DNA from: Bradyrhizobium sp. 138
Lineage (GTDB): Bacteria; Pseudomonadota; Alphaproteobacteria; Rhizobiales; Xanthobacteraceae
Length of the DNA stretch: 64,000 nucleotides
Direction: 5' to 3'
Assembly (NCBI RefSeq): GCF_023074075.1
Contig: NZ_JADPKT010000074.1
Location: 1-64,000 of the forward strand
A model generated the notes under the pieces. The model worked only from the letters and a program-made list of their open reading frames with translations, searched no databases and was not told where the DNA came from. A program made the position numbers and the translations under genes. Shown piece after piece: positions 50,671 through 60,448 of this stretch (positions are counted from its first letter, which is position 1; each line of letters begins with the position of its first letter).

Positions 50671-50772
50671 TAAAGCGCGATGCGATTAGGATGAATCGTC
50701 ATCGCGCTTTAGGTTGTTGTTTGAGCATGATTTTGTCGGAAAACCGCGGCGCACTTTTCCGGATCATGCTTT
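50671..50772. repeat. Palindromic repeat of the Rhizobiales AAAGCGCGATG type
   Basis: A first hairpin pairs taaagcgcgatg with catcgcgcttta; a second pairs agcatgat with atcatgct around a ttttgtcggaaaa core. I recognise it as a common intergenic Rhizobiales repeat. Its right end overlaps the arfB stop codon (50771-50773). Confidence 0.75.
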
Positions 50773-51187
50773 AGTCGTCGAAGCGACCGCCGCGTCCGGC
50801 CTTGACGTCGCTGCGGCGCTTCTTGCCGTCGAGCCGGCGCTGCTTGGAGGCAAAGGTCGGCCGGGTCGCGCGCCGCGGCGTCGGCCGTATCATGGCTTCG
50901 CTCAGGATGTCGACCAAGCGGTCGATGGCGTCCTGTCGATTGCGCTCTTGAGTGCGAAAGCGCTGGGCGTGAATCACGATCACGCCATCCTTGGTCATGC
51001 GCTGGCCGGCGATGCGGGCGAGCCTAATCGCCGCATCCTCGGGCAGGGTCAGCTTGCGCGTGTCGAATCGCAGCTGGGCCGAGGTCGAGACCTTGTTGAC
51101 ATTCTGCCCGCCCGGGCCGGAGGCGCGGACAAAGCCGATCTCGATGTCGTCCTCGTCGATGACGAGATCGCGGGATATCCGCAGCAT
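50771..51187 (-). CDS. arfB: Alternative ribosome-rescue factor ArfB
   Basis: A 138-residue peptidyl-tRNA hydrolase that frees stalled ribosomes lacking a stop codon. The GGQ motif lies in ASGPGGQNVNKV near residue 27. The C-terminal tail, needed to enter the mRNA channel, is very basic (KQRRLDGKKRRSDVKAGRGGR). Its TAA stop falls in the edge of the adjacent palindromic repeat. Confidence 0.92.
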   Translation of the reverse strand: MLRISRDLVIDEDDIEIGFVRASGPGGQNVNKVSTSAQLRFDTRKLTLPEDAAIRLARIAGQRMTKDGVIVIHAQRFRTQERNRQDAIDRLVDILSEAMIRPTPRRATRPTFASKQRRLDGKKRRSDVKAGRGGRFDD

Positions 51188-51257
51188 GATGGCACCATTC
51201 GTGATGTCCGGACATATCGCGGACGTCTACGTTCGGCAATGGTGCTTCTGGAAACGC

Positions 51258-51284
51258 AAATGGCCGGGCGAGCCCGGCCATTTC
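51258..51284 (-). terminator. Terminator-like hairpin after the M16 peptidase operon
   Basis: The stem aaatggccggg/cccggccattt lies 20 bases beyond the stop of the second M16 gene. The T run is short. Confidence 0.6.
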
Positions 51285-51303
51285 AGCAAACGGGAGAGGA
51301 ACG

Positions 51304-52671
51304 TTAGTTCGACTTCGTCACCGGAGCCGCGGCCGGCTGCGCCGCGGCCTGCGGGGCGCGGCCGACGACGACGGTCAGCAGACCCTGGCCCCAGAGGCGT
51401 TTGGCGGCGGCTTTGGCGTCGTCCAGCGTCACGGCATCGACGATGGCGTTGCGCTTCTCGATATAGTCGATCGGCAGCTTGTCCTGCTGGTACTGCAGCA
51501 GCGCCTGCGCCAGCTTGGAGGAGGTGTCGAGCGCCAGCATCTGCGAGCCCTTCAGGTAGGACTTGGCCTCGTCGAGCTCCTTCTGGGTCGGACCTTCTTC
51601 CGCGATGCGGCGCACCTCCTTTTCGATGGCATCGATGGTGTCGCCGGCGCGGTCGGCGCGGGTGCCGGTATTGCCGATGAACACCGCCGAATGCTCCATC
51701 CAGAGCAGCGATTCGAACACCGAATAGGCGAGGCCGCGCTTCTCGCGCACCTCGCGATAGAGCCGCGAGGACAATCCGCCGCCGCCGAGGATGTGATTGA
51801 CGACATAGGCCGCCATGAAGTTCGGGTCGCTGCGCTTCACGCCGGGGCCGCCGAAAGTGATGACGGTCTGAGGCACGTCGAGGGTCACGAAGGCGCGCTG
51901 CGGCGGCTTGGCGGCCTCAATGTCGGGAACCGGCGTGAGGTTGGCCTTGGCGGGCAGGGCGCCAAAAGTGTGATCGAGCAGCTTGCCAAGGGTCGCCGGA
52001 TCGACGTCGCCGACCACCGCGATCTTCAGCCCATCCTTCGCAAGCACGCGACCGACATAATCCTTCATGTCGGGAACCGTGATGGTCGGGACGCTGTCGA
52101 GGTTACCGTTGCTCTGCCGGCTATAGGGGTGATCGCCGAAGGCGGCCTCCAGGAATTTGCGGCTCGCCAGCGATGACGGGTTGGTGGTCTCGCGGCGGAG
52201 GCCCGAGATGACCTGCGAACGAATGCGCTCGACATCGGCGGTGTCGAAATGCGGCGAGGTCAGCGCGCCCCGCAACAGGTCGAAGGCCTCGTCCTTGTTG
52301 TCGCGCAGCATGCGCAGGCTGCCGCGGAAGGTGTCGCGGGTGGCGCTGAAGGAGAGCTCGATGGCGCGGCGGTCGAGCCGCTCATGGAAGGTCTTGGAGT
52401 CGAGATCGCCGGAGCCTTCGTCGAGGAGGTCGCCGACCAGATTGGCGACGCCCGGCTTGTCCTTGGGATCCTGCGCCGAGCCGCCGGCGAAGGAATATTC
52501 CATCGCGATCAGCGGCACGGTTGCGTCCTGCACGAACCAGGCCTCGATGCCGCCCGGCGAGACCAGGTGCTGGATCTTTGCGGCGGCCTGCGAGGGCGAG
52601 ACCGCGGCGAGCGTGAGCGCCGCGCCGGTGGCGAAGGAGAATGCAACGCGTCGAAGGAAAGGATAGGTCAC
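51304..52671 (-). CDS. Inactive M16 peptidase partner subunit
   Basis: A 455-residue exported M16 family protein. Signal peptide residues 1-28 (FSFATGAALTLAAVSPSQA). At the position of the zinc motif it reads GVANLVGDLLDEGSG, so HxxEH is absent. The second half keeps the Arg/Tyr substrate-binding pair in SSRLYREVREKRGLAYSV. In heterodimeric M16 enzymes one subunit supplies zinc and the other this pair. It starts with GTG overlapping the stop of the active subunit gene. Confidence 0.88.
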   Translation of the reverse strand: MTYPFLRRVAFSFATGAALTLAAVSPSQAAAKIQHLVSPGGIEAWFVQDATVPLIAMEYSFAGGSAQDPKDKPGVANLVGDLLDEGSGDLDSKTFHERLDRRAIELSFSATRDTFRGSLRMLRDNKDEAFDLLRGALTSPHFDTADVERIRSQVISGLRRETTNPSSLASRKFLEAAFGDHPYSRQSNGNLDSVPTITVPDMKDYVGRVLAKDGLKIAVVGDVDPATLGKLLDHTFGALPAKANLTPVPDIEAAKPPQRAFVTLDVPQTVITFGGPGVKRSDPNFMAAYVVNHILGGGGLSSRLYREVREKRGLAYSVFESLLWMEHSAVFIGNTGTRADRAGDTIDAIEKEVRRIAEEGPTQKELDEAKSYLKGSQMLALDTSSKLAQALLQYQQDKLPIDYIEKRNAIVDAVTLDDAKAAAKRLWGQGLLTVVVGRAPQAAAQPAAAPVTKSN

Positions 52672-54059
52672 GAACGCTTCTCCTCGCGCTTGGTGGTCGC
52701 AGTGTCCTTGATCAGGTAACCCGTCACGGAGCGCTTCTTCTCGAGCCATTTCTGCGCAACAGTGCGGACCTGCTCGGCGGTGACCGCGCGGATGCGGTCG
52801 GGCCAGCTTCTGATGTCCTCGATCGACAGGCCCGTGGTCAGCGCGCCGCCATACCAGCGCGCCAGCACCGCCTGGTTGTCCTGGGCGTAGATCGCTTCCG
52901 CGATGAGCTGGGTCTTCACCCGCTCCAGATCCTCGGCGCGGATCGGGTTCTGCGCGACATTGGCGATGACGCCGTCGACCGCCTGCTCGACCTCGGCGAA
53001 GCTGACGCCGGGCTTCGGAGCGGCCGAGATCGCGAACTGCGTCGGGTCGAGCGAGATACTGGAATAACTGGCGTTGGCGGAGACCGCGAGCGGCTTGTCG
53101 ACGACGAGGGCGCGGTAGAGATAGGAATTGCTGCCGCTGCCCATCAGCTGCGCGAGCACGTCGAGGGCCGCGCTCTCGCCGGCAGCAGCCGTGGTCGCCG
53201 AGGGCACGAGATAATAGCGCCGCATGCTCGGCTGCTCGACGCGCGGGTCGGCCAGCGTGACGGTGCGGGGGGCGGCCGGCTCCGGCTCCTGCGGGCGGAC
53301 GCGCCGCGCCGGGATCGCGGGTTGGGCCGGGATCGAGCCGAAATTGCGCTCGACCAGCGGGCGTATGTCGGCGGGCTCGACATCGCCGGCGATCACCAGG
53401 ATCGCGTTGTTCGGTGCATAGAAGCGGCGATAGAAGGCGAGCGCATCCTCGCGATCGAGCTTCTCGATCTCCTGATGCCAACCGATCACCGGCCGGCCAT
53501 AGGGATGATTGAGATAGAGCGCAGCCATGATCTGCTCGTTCAGCCGCGCGTCCGGATTGTTGGCGACGCGCATATTGTACTCTTCGAGCACGACGTCGCG
53601 CTCTGGCAGCACGTTCTCGTCCTTGAGGATGAGGCCGGTCATGCGGTCGGCCTCGAACTCCATCATGGTCGGCAGCTGCTCTTTCGGCACACGCTGGTAG
53701 TAATTGGTGTAGTCGACCGAGGTCGAGGCGTTCTCGTTGCCGCCGACGCGAAGCACGGTCTGGGAGAATTCACCGACCGGATGCTTCGAGGTGCCCTTGA
53801 ACATCAGGTGCTCGAGGAAGTGGGCAAGCCCGGACTTGCCCGGCGTCTCGTCGGCCGAGCCGACCTTGTACCAGATCATCTCGGTGACGACGGGCGTGCG
53901 GTGATCGGGGATCACCACGACCTGCATGCCGTTGTCGAGCGTGAAGCTGGCGGGCGGAGCCGATGTGACCGTGGTCTGGGCATGGGCCACGCCGGCTGTC
54001 AGGACGGTGGCCGAAAGCAGCGCGGCAAGGAGGCAAGCAGCCGATCGTTTTGCGGACAT
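52668..54059 (-). CDS. Zinc-dependent M16 peptidase, catalytic subunit
   Basis: A 463-residue periplasmic peptidase. Signal peptide residues 1-28 (ending GVAHAQ). The inverted zinc motif is His80-Phe-Leu-Glu83-His84, with the third ligand among Glu159-Glu160 in VVLEEYNMR. It pairs with the inactive subunit encoded directly downstream, as in mitochondrial processing peptidase and PqqL-like pairs. I choose the ATG at 54059 with aggg six bases upstream; another ATG lies at 54062. Confidence 0.9.
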   Translation of the reverse strand: MSAKRSAACLLAALLSATVLTAGVAHAQTTVTSAPPASFTLDNGMQVVVIPDHRTPVVTEMIWYKVGSADETPGKSGLAHFLEHLMFKGTSKHPVGEFSQTVLRVGGNENASTSVDYTNYYQRVPKEQLPTMMEFEADRMTGLILKDENVLPERDVVLEEYNMRVANNPDARLNEQIMAALYLNHPYGRPVIGWHQEIEKLDREDALAFYRRFYAPNNAILVIAGDVEPADIRPLVERNFGSIPAQPAIPARRVRPQEPEPAAPRTVTLADPRVEQPSMRRYYLVPSATTAAAGESAALDVLAQLMGSGSNSYLYRALVVDKPLAVSANASYSSISLDPTQFAISAAPKPGVSFAEVEQAVDGVIANVAQNPIRAEDLERVKTQLIAEAIYAQDNQAVLARWYGGALTTGLSIEDIRSWPDRIRAVTAEQVRTVAQKWLEKKRSVTGYLIKDTATTKREEKRS

Positions 54060-54248
54060 CATGATCCCTGGTGAAAGGCCGAGTCCGATTGTCCGGCTCG
54101 GAGACGCCGCACGATACACCGTGCGGCCGACGCTTCGCGTCACGAAGCAGAGAACGCTATCAACTCGGGAGCGCGCCAGCAGCCGAAGCTGCACAAAGGG
54201 CCGGCAGCCAGCTCCGAGCCCGCCGAAACGTTGGGGCGGGCAGGAGCG

Positions 54249-54974
54249 CTATTGCTCCTTCTCCTTGCCGGACAGGACGTCGAAATAGGTTCGTTTCGAA
54301 TTATCCGGCCCGGAGCCGTAGGCGTAGTTCGACGACGGCGTTTGATATCCCGGCGGCGGCTCCACCAGCGATTGGCGTGGTGGCTCCGACGTAAACTGCT
54401 TCGACTCGGGCGCGTTTCCTTTGAACAGTTTAAACAGCCCGCCGGTATATCCGAGTTCGGCAGGGCTCATCGTCGGATTGGCCACGTTGGTGCCTGGTTG
54501 GGCCGGAACATTGCCGGTCTTTTCAGCGGCGGCCGTCTTGTGGGCGTTCATCTCGGCGGGCGACAGCGGCTGGGCATTTTTCCAGTACTCCGTTGCCTTG
54601 TTGCCGGATTTCTTCCGCTCGGCGACAGCCTCCTTGCGGCGCTTCTCGTCGGGGTCCTTCGGCCAGTTTGGCGCAGCCGCGGCCTCGGCTGCGGCGGGCG
54701 GCGGCAGGTCGAGCTTGGGCGGCACGACCAGCGGCGAACGCTCGCGGTACTCGATGCCGGGCTTCTCCATGCTCTTGGCGCCGAGGCCGGACATCAGATT
54801 GTCGATGAGCTTCTCTTCGAAGGTCATGTCGTCGTCCTCGTCGTCACCAGCGCGGGCGGCGCCGGTTGACATGACGAGACCAATTCCGAGCGCGACAGCG
54901 GACAATTTCAACGCCCGCCAGAACCCCCATTGGGGGTCTCGAACCATCGAACCGCTGGTCTTCGAGCTGCGCAT
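54249..54974 (-). CDS. Secreted hypothetical protein
   Basis: A 241-residue protein with a hydrophobic N-terminal segment (LKLSAVALGIGLVMSTGAARA, about 17-38) that looks like a signal peptide. The mature part is acidic at first (GDDEDDDMTFEEKLIDNLM) and then Pro/Ala/Lys-rich, ending VLSGKEKEQ. No domain recognised. It follows lspA by 96 bases on the same strand. The start is uncertain: ATG at 54974 or 54947. Confidence 0.7.
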   Translation of the reverse strand: MRSSKTSGSMVRDPQWGFWRALKLSAVALGIGLVMSTGAARAGDDEDDDMTFEEKLIDNLMSGLGAKSMEKPGIEYRERSPLVVPPKLDLPPPAAAEAAAAPNWPKDPDEKRRKEAVAERKKSGNKATEYWKNAQPLSPAEMNAHKTAAAEKTGNVPAQPGTNVANPTMSPAELGYTGGLFKLFKGNAPESKQFTSEPPRQSLVEPPPGYQTPSSNYAYGSGPDNSKRTYFDVLSGKEKEQ

Positions 54975-55070
54975 ACCTGTACCTGTTCCATATTGTGGCA
55001 GATTGCCGCTCAAACGCGGCCTGACCCTCGCAAAAGCCGGGTTCCACCTGCCGGTCCGTATCGGCCGGGA

Positions 55071-55565
55071 TCAGGGCGCTTTTGCGGCGGGTACCCCCAG
55101 GAAGGAATCATACAATAGCCCCGCCACCCCAGCAACGATGGCCACGTCGGCGAGGTTAAACACATACCAATTATAGGTATTTCCGCCGATCTCGATGTGG
55201 AACAGGGCGAAATCGACCACCGCGCCATAGGCCAGGCGGTCGATGCTGTTGCCGATGGCGCCGCCGATGATCAGACCAAGCGCAATCGTGGCAAGGCGGG
55301 TGTGCGAGCGGGCCATCCAGATCGCCAGCGCAACCACGGCGAGGACCTTGACCGCCATCAACGCGAGCTGCGCCGCCTGGCTGTCGTTCTGGAGCCAGCC
55401 GAAGCTGATGCCGATATTCCAGGCCAGCACCAGGTCGAAGAACGGCGTCACCTTCACCGCGCCGCGACGGGCGAGGTCGAACACGTTCAGCAGCCAGAGC
55501 TTTGAGGCCTGGTCGGCCACGAGCGTGACCACGGCCGCGAAGATGCCGGCGCCAAGCGGGGTCAT
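55071..55565 (-). CDS. lspA: Lipoprotein signal peptidase LspA
   Basis: A 164-residue inner-membrane aspartyl peptidase that cleaves lipoprotein signal peptides. Four membrane helices, the conserved ADQASKLW, GNSIDRLAYGAVVDF with one catalytic Asp, and FNLADVAI with the other. The start at 55565 gives normal length and lies nine bases after ileS. Confidence 0.95.
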   Translation of the reverse strand: MTPLGAGIFAAVVTLVADQASKLWLLNVFDLARRGAVKVTPFFDLVLAWNIGISFGWLQNDSQAAQLALMAVKVLAVVALAIWMARSHTRLATIALGLIIGGAIGNSIDRLAYGAVVDFALFHIEIGGNTYNWYVFNLADVAIVAGVAGLLYDSFLGVPAAKAP

Positions 55566-55573
55566 GCCGGGGA

Positions 55574-58500
55574 TCAGATCGCCACCCCCAACGCCTTCCA
55601 TTCGCGCAGCGCCTTCGCATCGCGCGGGGTGACGTCGGGATATTCAGCGTCCTCGCCGACCATCGGGGAGATCTTCCAGGAGCGGGCGCATTTGGTGCCG
55701 ACCGCCTTCTCCACCACGACCGCGACACCGGGGACCGCATCGAGACGGAACGCCGAAGCCGGCGCCTCGCCCTCACGGACCTCGTAATTCGAGGTGATGC
55801 AGATCTCGGCGAGATCGACGTCGAACAGCGTCGCCAGCATGTCGCGATCGGCGACATAGATCACCGGCGATGCTTCCAGCGACGAGCCGATCCTCTTGGC
55901 GGCGCGTTCAACTTCGAGCGCGCCGGTGACGACGCGACGAACCGCGCGGATCGTCTCCCACTTCGCGGCCAGCCTGTCGTCGCGCAAGCCTTCGAGATCG
56001 GCCTGGAACAGCGTCAGATGCACCGACGGTTCGGCCTCGGGCCGGTACATCCGCCAGCCTTCTTCCGCAGTGAAGCTGAGGATCGGCGCCAGCCATTTCA
56101 GGATCGAGGCGCACAGCAGGTCGATCGTGGTCAGCGCCGCCTTGCGCGTCAGCGAGGACGGCGGATCGCAATACAGCGTGTCCTTGCGGATATCGAAATA
56201 GAATGCCGAGAGCTCGCTGTTCAGGAACGCGGACAGGATCGCGACCACCGTCTTGAAGTCGAACTCCCGATAGGCCTTGTCGACCGCGGCGGCGCGCACC
56301 GCGAGCTCGTGCAGCATCAGCCGCTCGAGCTCCGGCATCGCGGCGGGCGCGACCGCCTCAGCCGGCTTGTAATGATGCAGCGTGCCGAGCATCCAGCGCA
56401 CGGTGTTGCGAAGCTTGCGATAGGTCTCGACCGTGTTCTTCAGGATCTCGGGACCGATGCGCTGGTCGTCGGTGTAGTCACAGGACGCAACCCAGAGCCG
56501 GAGGATGTCGGCGCCGGATTCCTTGATGACGGCCTGCGGCTCGATGGTGTTGCCGAGCGACTTCGACATCTTGCGGCCGTCCTCGGCCTGGGTGAAGCCG
56601 TGGGTCAGCACGACGTCGTAGGGCGCGCGGCCGCGGGTGCCGCAGCTTTCCAGCAGCGAGGAGTGGAACCAGCCGCGATGCTGGTCCGAGCCTTCCAGAT
56701 ACATCACCGTGTCGGTGCCGCCGTCGACCTTGCGCTTGATGCCGGCGAGCCCGGGAAACTGCACGGGGTCTTCGAGCACGAAAGCGTGGGTCGAACCGGA
56801 ATCGAACCAGACGTCGAGGATGTCGTCGACCTTCTGCCAGTCCTCGCTCGCGCGGGACCCGAGGAAGCGCTCGCGCGCGCCTGTCGCGTACCAGGCGTCG
56901 GCGCCTTCCTTCTCGAAAGCCTCGCCGATACGCGTGTTGACCGCTTCGTCCTGCAGGATTTCGGCGGAGCCGTCGCCTTTCTCGCGCACGAACACGGCGA
57001 TCGGCACGCCCCAGGCGCGCTGGCGCGAGATCACCCAATCCGGGCGAGCTTCGATCATGCCGTTGATGCGGTTCTCGCCCGACGGCGGCACCCATTGCGT
57101 CACCGAGATCGCGTGCAGCGCGCGGGCGCGCAGCGTGTCGCCGCTCTTGGCCTTGCCGCCCTGCGCCACATCCTTGTCCATCGCGATAAACCATTGCGGC
57201 GTATTGCGGAAGATCACCGGCTTCTTGGAGCGCCAGGAGTGCGGATATTGATGCTTGAGCCGGCCGCGCGCGAGCAGCATGCCTCGTTCGACGAGCGCCT
57301 TGATCACGGCCTCGTTGGCGTCGCCCTTCTCGCCCTTGTCGTTGATGACGCGCTTGCCGGCAAAGCCCGGCGCATGATCGGTGTAGGCGCCGTTCTCGTC
57401 GACGGTGTAGGGGATTGCCGTGTTGATGCCGCGCGCGTCGAGATCGCGCGCCTGCGCCGTCCAGGCATCGAAGTCCTCGCGGCCATGGCCGGGCGCGGTG
57501 TGCACGAAGCCGGTGCCGGTGTCGTCGGTGACGTGATCGCCGGGCAATAGCGGCACGATGAAGTCGTAGCCGCCGGCAAGGCCCTTGAGCGGATGGGCGC
57601 ATTCGATCGCGTCCATGGTGTCGCCGGGGATGTCGCGGACCTTCTCGTAAGCGGTCACGCGCGCCTGCTTGAAGACCTCTTCAGCGAGCGCGTCGGCGAG
57701 GATGAGGAGATCACCGGTCTTGGTCCAGTTGTCGGCGGGCGCATCCGTCACCTTGTACAGGCCGTAGGCGATCTTCGGCGAGAACGAGATGGCGCGGTTG
57801 CCGGGCAGCGTCCACGGCGTGGTGGTCCAGATCACGACGCTCGCGGCGGCGAGCGCGCCGTGCGCGGGAGAGGTGACCGGGAATTTCACCCACACGGTAT
57901 CGGAGGTGTAGTCCTCGTACTCCACCTCGGCTTCGGCGAGCGCGGTCTTCTCGACCACGCTCCACATCACCGGCTTGGAGCCGCGATAGAGCGTGCCGTT
58001 GGCGGCGAACTTCATCAGCTCGCGTGCGATCTGGGCCTCGGCCGGATAGCTCATGGTGGCGTAGGGGTGATCCCAGTCGCCGATGACGCCGAGGCGCTTG
58101 AACTCTTCGCGTTGCACGCCGAGCCAATGCGTGGCGTAGGCACGGCACTCCCGGCGGAAATCGATCATCGCGGCACTGTCGCGGAAGTCGGGCTTCTGCT
58201 TGCCCTTCTTGCGATAGTGCTCTTCCTCGACCTTCCATTCGATCGGCAGGCCGTGGCAGTCCCAGCCCGGCACGTAGTTGGAATCGAAGCCGAGCATCTG
58301 CTGGCTCTTGGTGACGAGATCCTTGAGGATCTTGTTCAGCGCCGTGCCGATATGGATGTTGCCGTTGGCATAGGGCGGGCCGTCATGCAGCACGAATTTG
58401 GCGCGGCCCTTCGCGCTCTCGCGCAGCTTCTCGTAGAGGCCGATCTCGTACCAGCGCTTGAGGATCTCCGGCTCGCGCTGCGGCAGGCCGGCGCGCATCG

Positions 58501-58582
58501 GGAAGTCGGTTTGCGGCAGGAACAGGGTCTTCGAATAGTCTTTGGCTTCAGACTTTTGGGATTTTTGCGGCTTTTCGGACAT
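55574..58582 (-). CDS. ileS: Isoleucyl-tRNA synthetase IleS
   Basis: A 1002-residue class I synthetase. The HIGH-type motif is in PPYANGNIHIGTAL, the KMSKS loop in DGRKMSKSLGNTIEP, and a CP1 editing domain lies between (TTTPWTLPGNRAI, DGTGFVHTAPGHGREDF-like segment). It is upstream of lspA, the usual ileS-lspA pair. Confidence 0.97.
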   Translation of the reverse strand: MSEKPQKSQKSEAKDYSKTLFLPQTDFPMRAGLPQREPEILKRWYEIGLYEKLRESAKGRAKFVLHDGPPYANGNIHIGTALNKILKDLVTKSQQMLGFDSNYVPGWDCHGLPIEWKVEEEHYRKKGKQKPDFRDSAAMIDFRRECRAYATHWLGVQREEFKRLGVIGDWDHPYATMSYPAEAQIARELMKFAANGTLYRGSKPVMWSVVEKTALAEAEVEYEDYTSDTVWVKFPVTSPAHGALAAASVVIWTTTPWTLPGNRAISFSPKIAYGLYKVTDAPADNWTKTGDLLILADALAEEVFKQARVTAYEKVRDIPGDTMDAIECAHPLKGLAGGYDFIVPLLPGDHVTDDTGTGFVHTAPGHGREDFDAWTAQARDLDARGINTAIPYTVDENGAYTDHAPGFAGKRVINDKGEKGDANEAVIKALVERGMLLARGRLKHQYPHSWRSKKPVIFRNTPQWFIAMDKDVAQGGKAKSGDTLRARALHAISVTQWVPPSGENRINGMIEARPDWVISRQRAWGVPIAVFVREKGDGSAEILQDEAVNTRIGEAFEKEGADAWYATGARERFLGSRASEDWQKVDDILDVWFDSGSTHAFVLEDPVQFPGLAGIKRKVDGGTDTVMYLEGSDQHRGWFHSSLLESCGTRGRAPYDVVLTHGFTQAEDGRKMSKSLGNTIEPQAVIKESGADILRLWVASCDYTDDQRIGPEILKNTVETYRKLRNTVRWMLGTLHHYKPAEAVAPAAMPELERLMLHELAVRAAAVDKAYREFDFKTVVAILSAFLNSELSAFYFDIRKDTLYCDPPSSLTRKAALTTIDLLCASILKWLAPILSFTAEEGWRMYRPEAEPSVHLTLFQADLEGLRDDRLAAKWETIRAVRRVVTGALEVERAAKRIGSSLEASPVIYVADRDMLATLFDVDLAEICITSNYEVREGEAPASAFRLDAVPGVAVVVEKAVGTKCARSWKISPMVGEDAEYPDVTPRDAKALREWKALGVAI

Positions 58583-58787
58583 GAGGCTGACTGGCTCGGA
58601 AGGGCGCGGGAACGAATGGCGATGCGGAATCGCGGGGGTGAAACGACAAAATCCCGGACTTGCGCCGAGCCCTTGGGCTCAGGCGGAAGCCGGGCCGCTA
58701 ATCCCTATGATGCGCCGCGCAAACATGGGCTCTCCATAGCAGGGGGCCAAGGGAAGCGCAAAGGTTCGGGGAGGCCGGGGTTCGGGC

Positions 58788-59759
58788 TCAATCGATCACG
58801 CCCAGCCGCGGAAAGGCGTCCGGGGCGGCGGCCAGGATGGCGCGGGCGCGGGCGGAATCGTCGTCCATCTGGCGGATCAGGGCCTCCAGGCTGTCGAATT
58901 TCAGCTCCTCGCGGATGAAGCCGACGAAAGCGCAGTCCAGCGCCTGCCCATAAAGATCGCCCTTGAAGTCGAACAGGAAGATCTCGAGCAGCGGCGCGCC
59001 ATTGTCAAAGGTCGGACGGCGGCCGAAGCTCGCCACGCCGTCGAGGCGCTCGGCGCCGCGGCCGACCCGCACCGCATAGATGCCGTGCTTCAGACCGCAA
59101 TTGGCATCCAGGCGGATGTTGGCGGTGGGATAGCCGAGGTCGCGGCCGCGCTTCTCGCCATGGATCACCTCACCGGTGACGAACCAGGGGGCGCCCAGCA
59201 TGGTGGTGGCATCGTCGATCTGGCCCTCGGCGAGCGCGATCCGGATGGCGCTGGAGGAGACCGGCCGCTCGTCGATGTCGACATGCGCCTGCACGTCGAC
59301 CTCGATGCCGAGCCGGGGCGCCTCGTTCACGAGGAGGCTCGGCGAGCCGACGCGACCTTTGCCGAAATGGAAGTCGTAGCCGACCGCGATGCCGCTGACG
59401 CCGAGCCGCTCGATCAGGTCATGGTGAATGAAATCTTGCGCGCTGGTTCCGGCGCGCGCCTTGTCGAAGGTCATGACCACGGCGCCGGCAAGCCCGGTGC
59501 CGGCCAGAAGCCGCAGCTTGGCCGGCTCGTCGGTCAGACGGAATTGCGGGGTGTTCGGACTGAAAAAGCGCCGCGGATGCGGCTCGAAGGTCAGCGCCAG
59601 CGCAGGCCGGCCATGCGCCCGGCCCATTTCCAGCGCGGCCGCGATCACGGCGCGGTGGCCGAGATGAACGCCGTCGAAATTGCCCATGGCGACCACGGCG
59701 CCCCTCGGAATCGCGGAGTCCGGGGTGATGTCGCGGATTACGGTAAAATGCGGAGCCAT
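58788..59759 (-). CDS. ribF: Bifunctional riboflavin kinase/FAD synthetase RibF
   Basis: A 323-residue enzyme that makes FMN and then FAD from riboflavin. The N-terminal nucleotidyltransferase has VAMGNFDGVHLGHR and GYDFHFGKGRVG; the C-terminal flavokinase has GRDLGYPTANI and GVASFGRRPTF. It lies upstream of ileS-lspA, a common order, with a 205-base gap. Confidence 0.95.
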   Translation of the reverse strand: MAPHFTVIRDITPDSAIPRGAVVAMGNFDGVHLGHRAVIAAALEMGRAHGRPALALTFEPHPRRFFSPNTPQFRLTDEPAKLRLLAGTGLAGAVVMTFDKARAGTSAQDFIHHDLIERLGVSGIAVGYDFHFGKGRVGSPSLLVNEAPRLGIEVDVQAHVDIDERPVSSSAIRIALAEGQIDDATTMLGAPWFVTGEVIHGEKRGRDLGYPTANIRLDANCGLKHGIYAVRVGRGAERLDGVASFGRRPTFDNGAPLLEIFLFDFKGDLYGQALDCAFVGFIREELKFDSLEALIRQMDDDSARARAILAAAPDAFPRLGVID

Positions 59760-59986
59760 CAGGGGAATTCTCGGAGCGGCAGGGCTGGCAGGGACCGTGG
59801 CGCGACCGGCCGGATGAAGTCAAGCGGGAGGAGGCGACGGCATCGGGTGCGATTTCAGCCCCCTGGAGGCGTCCCCAGTTAACGCGCTGTTTAACGCCTT
59901 GATGCTAGTCCTTGCATCTGGAACAGGCGGGCTCCGGCCCGCAGGTCCGATCGTAATATTCCTGGGTATGCGTTGGGGGAGTCGAG

Positions 59987-60382
59987 ATGGCGGTTGATTT
60001 GTCGATGCCGGTTCTGGTGGTGGATGACTACAGCACCATGATCCGTATCATCAGGAATCTGCTGAAGCAGCTTGGCTTCGAGAACATCGATGATGCCAGC
60101 GACGGTTCGGCCGCGCTGAACAAGATGCGCGGCAAGAAGTACGGGCTCGTGATCTCCGACTGGAACATGGAGCCGATGACGGGTTACGACCTCTTGCGCG
60201 AAGTGCGCGCGGATCCGAACCTCGCCACCACGCCCTTCATCATGATCACGGCGGAATCCAAGACCGAGAACGTGATCGCGGCCAAGAAGGCCGGCGTGAA
60301 CAACTACATCGTCAAGCCGTTCAATGCGGCGACGCTGAAGACCAAGATCGAGGCGGTCTTCCCGGACATGGCGAGCGCGTAA
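59987..60382 (+). CDS. CheY-type single-domain response regulator
   Basis: A 131-residue receiver without output domain. Acidic pocket Asp13-Asp14, phospho-acceptor Asp58 in VISDWNMEP, Thr88 and Lys110 in YIVKPF are all in place. It is close to CheY that controls the flagellar motor. No chemotaxis operon adjoins it. The CheZ-like phosphatase at 14727 is a possible partner. A gggggag site precedes the ATG. Confidence 0.9.
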   Translation: MAVDLSMPVLVVDDYSTMIRIIRNLLKQLGFENIDDASDGSAALNKMRGKKYGLVISDWNMEPMTGYDLLREVRADPNLATTPFIMITAESKTENVIAAKKAGVNNYIVKPFNAATLKTKIEAVFPDMASA

Positions 60383-60415
60383 GGCGCGCGCTAAGGCTTT
60401 CAGCTGAATCGGAAG

Positions 60416-60440
60416 GCCCGGGCTTGTCCCGGGCTTTTTG
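60416..60440 (+). terminator. Terminator of the CheY-like gene
   Basis: The perfect 7-base stem gcccggg/cccgggc is followed by ttttt, 33 bases after the stop. Confidence 0.85.
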
Positions 60441-60448
60441 CGTTGGGA

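Noticed and set aside
56018..57550. 510-codon plus-strand frame opposite ileS
   Set aside because: IleS carries HIGH and KMSKS motifs along this region; the opposite frame has no recognisable domain.
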